DNA of 5,890 nucleotides, from the NCBI GenBank assembly GCA_003645825.1, contig QNCQ01000126.1:1-5890 (forward strand), written 5' to 3'. Below the pieces are notes generated by a model that was not told where the DNA came from, searched no databases, and was given only the letters and a program-made list of their open reading frames with translations. This document shows positions 1 through 5,100 of this stretch, piece after piece. Positions within the stretch are counted from its first letter, which is position 1, and every line of letters starts with the position of its first letter. Made by a program: the position numbers and the translations under genes. The stretch is from Fidelibacterota bacterium (lineage in GTDB: Bacteria > Fidelibacterota > UBA2242 > B5-G15).

Positions 1-43
1 GAAAGGCTCTCGAAATATGAGTGATGGAATAACACAACGTTGC

Positions 44-69
44 AAAAAGGGATTACTTCTTTTAAGAAG
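44..69 (-). terminator. weak candidate terminator after isocitrate dehydrogenase
   Basis: Just past the TAG stop of the dehydrogenase gene (minus strand), positions 69-56 read CTTCTTAAAAGAAG, which can fold into a 5-6 bp AT-rich hairpin with a very small loop. A run of five T residues (plus-strand A at 44-48) follows about seven bases after the stem. The stem is short, poor in GC and not directly joined to the T run, so this is at best a weak intrinsic terminator and may be chance. The remaining bases to the window edge (1-43) show no recognisable feature. Confidence 0.25.
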
Positions 70-71
70 CT

Positions 72-1199
72 CTAAACAGTGTCCTTTTCTATAGCTTCCA
101 GAATTTTCTCTGAAAACTCTCCTGTCGACAGGTATTTCTCTCGCCCCATAAGCAGAGCTAGATCCTTTGTCACTTTTCCAGACTCTAAAACCCTCTTAAG
201 GGCAGCAATGATAACTTCCTGCGCTTCTCCAAAACCCAAGTATTCGAGTAACATGCTTCCTGCAAGAATCATGGCTGTCGGATTGGCTAACCCTTTTCCT
301 GCTATATCGGGAGCCGTACCATGAACTGGCTCAAAAACTGCTACCTTATCGGACATGTTTACACCGGCAGTCAGCCCTATCCCGCCAATTAATGCTGCAG
401 TTGCATCAGATAAATAATCCCCATTTAAATTTGTTGTAACAATAACATCGTAATTTTCAGGATGAAGGATTATCTGCTGGAACATATTGTCGGTTATGAT
501 ATCATTAATCTCTATCTTTCCATCGATTTCATCTTTGAGCTTTTCCTCGATTATTTCGTAAGCCCATTTTCTAAAAGCTCCCTCTGTGTATTTCATTATG
601 TTTCCCTTATGAACTATGGTAATCTTTTTCCTGTTATTTTTTAATGCATATTCAACTGCTTTTTTAACAATCCTTTGACTGGCGAATTTACTTATTGGTT
701 TAAGACCAATGCCCGTATCCTCTCTCAAAGAAATTCCAAATTTTTCTTTCAAATATTCCCTTGTTCTTTCTGCTTCCTTTGAGCCGGCTTCCCATTCAAT
801 ACCGGCATATACATCCTCAGTGTTTTCTCGAAAAACTATTATGTCTACCTTTTCCGGATTTTTAAGTGGCGAAGGAACGCCCGGCACGTATTTTACAGGT
901 CTTATGCAGGCATATAAATCCAGAACCTGCCGCAATGTCACATTTAAGCTTCTGTAACCTGAACCCACCGGAGTCATAAGCGGGCCTTTGATAGCCGTCT
1001 TATACCTTTTTATCGCTTCAATTGTGTTCTGAGGCAAAAGCTCACCTGTTGTGTTGAGTGCTTTTTGTCCGGCAAGTAACTCAATCCACTTGATTTTATC
1101 ATTATAGGTTTTCTCAAAGGCAAAGTCAATGACCTTTTTCATAGCGTTGAATATCTCAGGTCCTATACCATCACCTTCAATATAAGGAATCTCAATCAT
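72..1199 (-). CDS. icd: isocitrate dehydrogenase, predicted NAD+-dependent (E. coli Icd-like fold)
   Basis: Catalyses oxidative decarboxylation of isocitrate to 2-oxoglutarate in the cytoplasm (TCA cycle). The 375-residue product is complete and collinear with E. coli Icd but lacks about 27 N-terminal residues, starting almost directly at IPYIEGDGIG. Visible substrate residues are S84, N86 and R90 (motif S-L-N-V-T-L-R), R100, R124, Y131 and K198. Metal ligands are D237, D261 and D265 (N-L-N-G-D-Y-L-S-D). S84 matches E. coli Ser113, the IDH kinase site; no kinase gene is visible here. R-E-N-T-E-D-V-Y-A-G-I-E-W separates it from isopropylmalate dehydrogenase. Cofactor positions are notable: HGTAP is followed by D298-I299 (E. 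coli K344-Y345), with A305 (V351), K345 (Y391) and L349 (R395). From published E. coli mutagenesis, D/I/A/K are NAD-type residues and Arg395 loss removes a 2'-phosphate contact. NAD use is therefore inferred, though the family assignment is firm. The ATG at 1199 has an AGAGGG ribosome site. It is transcribed away from the flavodoxin gene. Confidence 0.96.
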   Translation of the reverse strand: MIEIPYIEGDGIGPEIFNAMKKVIDFAFEKTYNDKIKWIELLAGQKALNTTGELLPQNTIEAIKRYKTAIKGPLMTPVGSGYRSLNVTLRQVLDLYACIRPVKYVPGVPSPLKNPEKVDIIVFRENTEDVYAGIEWEAGSKEAERTREYLKEKFGISLREDTGIGLKPISKFASQRIVKKAVEYALKNNRKKITIVHKGNIMKYTEGAFRKWAYEIIEEKLKDEIDGKIEINDIITDNMFQQIILHPENYDVIVTTNLNGDYLSDATAALIGGIGLTAGVNMSDKVAVFEPVHGTAPDIAGKGLANPTAMILAGSMLLEYLGFGEAQEVIIAALKRVLESGKVTKDLALLMGREKYLSTGEFSEKILEAIEKDTV

Positions 1200-1485
1200 A
1201 TATTGCCCTCTTACTAGTTTTAATAAAGAACAAAAAATTTACATGCTTTCAAAAAGATAAAAAATCCTAACGGAGATACTCTTTACTTTAACAACCGTAA
1301 TGTCCATCAAACAGGCAAAAATAAAAAAATGTTGAATGCGCGATTAAAAAAATCGTCTTAAGTGAAAAGCCATCGTTTTAGTATTGCATTATTACTGTTC
1401 AATCAATACCTTACGCTGTTAGGAAAATGTATGACAAAGAAAGTAAGAAATAAAATTTTTTGAGAGAAGGTTTCGGGAGAGGGAA
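1200..1485. promoter_or_regulatory. AT-rich divergent intergenic region
   Basis: This stretch separates the divergent dehydrogenase and flavodoxin genes and must hold promoters for both, unless the flavodoxin is read from elsewhere. It is AT-rich with A/T tracts. For the dehydrogenase, a minus-strand TTGAAA (plus 1252-1247) with CTTTAT about 18 bases downstream (plus 1228-1223) is a weak sigma-70-type candidate. On the plus strand, TTGCAT at 1384 with TACCTT at 1407 is weaker still. A small inverted repeat, CGATT and AATCG (1341-1345 and 1351-1355, A-only loop), lies near the middle; it could be an operator half-site pair or chance. An 8-codon frame from 1427 ends at a TAA and is not convincing. 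No RNA gene or riboswitch is recognised. Confidence 0.45.
1206..1211 (-). promoter_or_regulatory. ribosome binding site of isocitrate dehydrogenase
   Basis: On the minus strand the bases before the start read AGAGGG-CAATAT-ATG, a purine-rich Shine-Dalgarno sequence about six bases from the ATG. It supports the start at 1199, which is also where family homology begins (IPYIEGDGIG). Confidence 0.7.
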
Positions 1486-1608
1486 ATGGAAGGGTTAATA
1501 GGTTTCTTAGGTGGGCTAATCATTTTTCAGAGTCTCTTATTTTCTCAGGTGGAAAAGCCTGAAGATTCAACATCTTCCCAGAACTTAGTAATATTCAAAG
1601 GAGATACA
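1486..1608 (+). other. open in-frame extension upstream of flavodoxin, hydrophobic segment
   Basis: The flavodoxin frame stays open back to an ATG at 1486, adding 41 codons. That ATG has its own GGAG at 1476-1479, six bases away, so initiation here is possible and would give a 195-residue protein. The added part is a hydrophobic stretch (L-I-G-F-L-G-G-L-I-I-F-Q-S-L-L-F-S-Q) followed by a polar linker rich in E, D, S and T. It resembles a signal peptide or membrane anchor but has no Lys/Arg before the hydrophobic core, only a Glu at position 2. Flavodoxins normally start where the 1609 ATG lies. The extension could be a real anchor, the remnant of another exported gene, or a chance open stretch. 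I cannot decide among these. Confidence 0.35.
1597..1603 (+). promoter_or_regulatory. ribosome binding site supporting flavodoxin start at 1609
   Basis: AAAGGAG is followed by five bases (ATACA) and then ATG at 1609. This is the strongest Shine-Dalgarno match in the window, and it lies inside the longer open frame. It supports the internal ATG as the main start, since the canonical flavodoxin N-terminus MKILVAYYSRTGNT begins there. Confidence 0.75.
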
Positions 1609-2073
1609 ATGAAAATTTTGGTAGCATACTATTCCAGAACTGGTAATACCAGGAAAGCATCTCAAATTATAGCGAATACTCTCAACGCTGATGTGGATGA
1701 GATAGTGGACAAAAAGTCTAGGAAAGGAATTTTAGGTTTCCTTAGGGCTGGATACGATGCAACCCGTGGAAATACAACTGAAATAACCTACGCTAAAGAT
1801 CCAGAAAATTATGACATTGTAATAATAGGTAGCCCGGTATGGAACGGACGTGTAACTCCTGCAGTTAGGACATACTTGATTAGAAATAAAGAGAAAATGA
1901 AAAAAGCTGCCTTCTTTATCACATGTGCCGGGAGACCTGGTAAATGTTTGAAGCAGATGCGTGAGCTCTATGGTGGAGCTGTAATAGCCGAGAAGGTCAT
2001 TTTAAGTAAAAACATAGAGGAAGGAGCAAAATCCTTTGCTGAGGAGTTGAAGAAACTTACCAGTTCTCATTAA
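1609..2073 (+). CDS. flavodoxin-family protein (FMN-binding)
   Basis: A cytoplasmic-type single-domain flavodoxin-like protein of 154 residues from this start, expected to bind FMN and carry electrons; its partner is unknown. The phosphate-binding loop is S9-R-T-G-N-T14 after the first beta strand (K-I-L-V-A-Y-Y). The second FMN loop is G74-S-P-V-W78-N-G, where Trp78 probably stacks on the flavin. The third loop is T105-C-A-G-R-P-G111. The segment D34-K-K-S-R-K-G-I-L-G-F-L-R-A-G is typical of the small 'flavodoxin family protein' group rather than classical long-chain flavodoxins, and a length near 150 fits that group. I chose the start at 1609 from its strong AAAGGAG site and family alignment; an in-frame ATG at 1486 would add a hydrophobic 41-residue leader. 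The next gene begins 35 bases after the TAA with no terminator between, so cotranscription is plausible. The precise redox role cannot be told. Confidence 0.9.
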   Translation: MKILVAYYSRTGNTRKASQIIANTLNADVDEIVDKKSRKGILGFLRAGYDATRGNTTEITYAKDPENYDIVIIGSPVWNGRVTPAVRTYLIRNKEKMKKAAFFITCAGRPGKCLKQMRELYGGAVIAEKVILSKNIEEGAKSFAEELKKLTSSH

Positions 2074-2112
2074 ATGCTTACCATATTAGTAAAATTGGTG
2101 CGGTCGCCATGA
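2074..2112 (+). other. possible 12-codon coupling mini-ORF
   Basis: An ATG follows the flavodoxin TAA directly (TAAATG) and opens a 12-codon frame, M-L-T-I-L-V-K-L-V-R-S-P. Its TGA at 2110-2112 overlaps the ATG of the next long gene (ATGA). This geometry would allow ribosomes to pass from the flavodoxin gene to the long gene, which has only a weak ribosome site (GGTG at 2097-2100). The peptide has no recognisable identity, and a frame this short can easily arise by chance. Confidence 0.2.
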
Positions 2113-2180
2113 GAGTTGTTTGGAAGGTATTCTCTACAAAGGTTTTGTTTCTAATTTTTCTGAGTGTTTGTCTGTTTTCC
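2109..2180 (+). other. N-terminal signal peptide of the large modular protein
   Basis: Residues 1-24 have a short basic start (R2, K6, K11), a hydrophobic core with V-L-F-L-I-F-L, and a small residue S24 before Q25. The first lamin-tail motif begins at residue 29, immediately after, as expected for a mature exported chain. There is no lipobox cysteine at the cleavage point: C21 lies inside the hydrophobic region and is not followed by a lipoprotein pattern. Type I signal peptidase cleavage after S24 is therefore the more likely reading. Confidence 0.75.
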
Positions 2181-5100
2181 CAGGAAGTCAGGATAAACGA
2201 GATAATGTTTGACCCTATGGGTTCGGAGTTTTATGATGAGTTTATAGAGCTTTATAATAAAGGTGCTGATTCTGTTAGCCTCCGGGGGTTTAGTCTGTTT
2301 ATAAGGAATTCGTCAGGTGGCTTTATTGATAGTCTGGTTTCTCCTGATTCCACTTACGTGTTGCCACCCCGGAGCTATTGCCTTACTCCTGATAGGGGTT
2401 ACCTTGTAGAGGGAAAATCAAACCGATATGATCGCTTAATTCCAGATACGGTACTTTTGCTTACGACCGTTGACAATTCGTTTGGTGACTCTGGCTTAAA
2501 AAATACCGAGCCTAATGAAATATTTCTTTTGAATAAGGATGGGGATACTGTTTCTTATGCAATCACGAGCCCGGATCAGGCCCCGGGTTATTCTGATGAG
2601 AAAATAGATTCTGATGGTCCGGATGTACTTTCGAACTGGGGTAACTTAGAGGTGCTGGATGGTACCCCGGGTTTTAGAAATAGTGTAACTCCTTCTGACT
2701 ATGATCTTGCTATTGTTTCGGTGTTAATTGATTCATCCCTTTCCACTTTCGAAGAAGGTGAAGTTACATTTTTTGTTACGGTGAAAAATGAAGGTAAAAA
2801 ACATTGTGAAGGAGCACAAATCCTGTGTGGACTTGATGCAGATAAAGATTCCCTTATTTCATCTAATGAGGTTTTTTTTGATACAACTATTGCTCTTTCA
2901 GCAGGAGAAGAATGTAATTTCAGGTTTCAAATTAGTGATGCCAGGCAGGGAGAAAACCAGTTGGTATGCAAGATAATTTGTGAACTTGATGAGGTGCCAG
3001 ATAACAATGACTATTTTCTCAGGTTTTATGTGCCATTCAGAATGGGGAGCATAGTTTTTAATGAAATTATGTACAACCCTCTGGAAATTCAGGGAGGGGA
3101 ATGGATAGAATTTTATAATACAACCGGGGATACCATAGACATTAAGGGCTGGAAGATCAAGAAAAAAGAAAAGTACAGGCTTATAACGTCCAGGAAATGT
3201 CTTATTTTGCCTCATAGTTATTTCGTTGTTTCTAATGATACTTCTATTAAAGACCGTTGGGGATTCGGTGCCGTTTTTTTGGTTCCCGAAGAAGTCATCC
3301 CGGCATTGAATAATAACGGAGACTCTCTGAGTATAGTTGATGCTTCAGGTATGGAAATTGACTTTGTTCGGTATACAGGGGATCCAGCAGCGAAGGGATT
3401 ATCTCTTGAAAGATTAAATCCGTTCTGTTGTTCTACGTCTTCGATGAACTGGAAACCTACTGTTAATGAAAAGGGGGGAACGCCCGGAGAAGTAAATTCC
3501 CAGTTTATCAAATATAATGACCTCAAAATTTGTGAGCTAAGAACCACTCCTTTATCCCATCTGAGTAAGGGAGACACCATAGAAGTATTTTACAGGATTT
3601 CGAATTGTGGTATAGAGCCAGCGGATTATTTTCTGGTGGATATTTCTGTTTACAGCAGGCAGGATGGTTCTCCTATTTACCAGTTGAAAAAATTCTACTA
3701 TGATACTTTACGGTTTTCTGAGCAGCTTACAGATTCGGTGAGTATTCCTGTTCTTGAATATGGCACTCAGAAGCTGGAGTTGAGGATCGACTATGATAAA
3801 GATGAGGATACTTTAAATAATGTTTCCTCAGCGATTATAAACGCTGGATATCCCCCAAAGTCAGTGCTTATTAATGAGGTTATGTATTATCCTGATGTTG
3901 GTAACCCTGAGTGGATAGAGCTTTATAATCCTGATAGTGTTCCTGTTAATCTTGAGAACTTTAGGCTGAAAGATGCTTCAGGGAAGGTTTCTTTGATTCT
4001 CGCCAGGCCATTTTTTGTTTTTCCGGATTCTTTTGTGGTTATTACGTCTGACAAAAAAAATTTATTACAAAAATACAAGCTTGATAGTAATATTGTGATT
4101 CAGGTTGAGAAATTTCCGGGTCTTAATAATACTGAGGACTCTGTTGTGATAACCGATGCTGCCGGGTACATTCAGGATAGTCTGTTTTACACTAAATATT
4201 TCGGATACAGACAGGGAGTTAGCATAGAGAGGATCAGCCCTCTGGCTGCTACGAATGACATTTCGAACTGGGATTTGAGTCAGGATTCTAATGGTGCTAC
4301 TCCGGGAAGGAAAAACTCGATAGCAAAGCCGGATTTTGACCTGAGCCTGGACACGGTTCTTGTTGAGAGTGAGGGTAAATATTTCTTTGAAGATAAAGCT
4401 GGACGGATTAGTGTTGTTATTAAGAACGTTGGCTTGTTAGCAAATACTTTAAGCTCTGTATGTATACAAATAGAAAACCCATTATATGGTGTTTTGTATA
4501 GCCAGAGAATGAATGTTGGTGATACTTTAAACCCCGAAGAAGAGAGGATATATACGTTTGTTATTGATTCGCTTCCAGGGGGGTTGCATACTATTTTTTC
4601 GTACATAGAGTCAGCCAGGGATGAGAGAAGATTGAATGATTCTCTAAATGTCAATTTTGGAGTCAGTTATTCTGAGGGGTCAGTTGTTATTAATGAAATT
4701 ATGTATGACCCGGAATCAGGAGAATCTGAATGGATAGAGGTTTATAACAGAAGCGGGCGTACAATAGATTTTACAGAATGGTATTTAAGGGATGCAAATG
4801 GGGAATGGTCGGTGATAACTACCGAACCAACTGCGCTGGATTCTGGAGAGTTCTTGATTGTGGCTGCGGATAAAGATTTTTTAGTATCCTTTCCTGATTT
4901 CAATGGAAAAATTATTTTTCCAGAAAGGTTTCCTGTACTAAACAATTCATCAGATTCACTATTTTTAGCAGATGTCAATTTTAACATAGTTGATCGTGTT
5001 TACTATGAGAAAGGTTATGGAGGTGGGGATGGGGTTTCTCTTGAGAGAAGGGATCCAGATATATCAGGACTATTAGTGGATAATTGGGGTTCCAGCGCTT

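Noticed and set aside
17..85. Short plus-strand frame of about 22 codons overlapping the 3' end of the dehydrogenase gene
   Set aside because: Very short, no ribosome site, overlaps a conserved gene, and has no recognisable sequence.
79..957. Plus-strand open frames opposite isocitrate dehydrogenase
   Set aside because: They are shadows of a well-conserved enzyme gene and show no family motifs.
1341..1355. Inverted repeat CGATT / AATCG as a terminator or riboswitch stem
   Set aside because: Only five base pairs with an A-only loop and no T run after it, so no functional call is justified.
1427..1453. 8-codon frame (M-Y-D-K-E-S-K-K) in the divergent intergenic region
   Set aside because: It is too short to support and is in a different frame from the flavodoxin extension. 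It is not a repetitive-codon attenuator leader, and no terminator structure follows.
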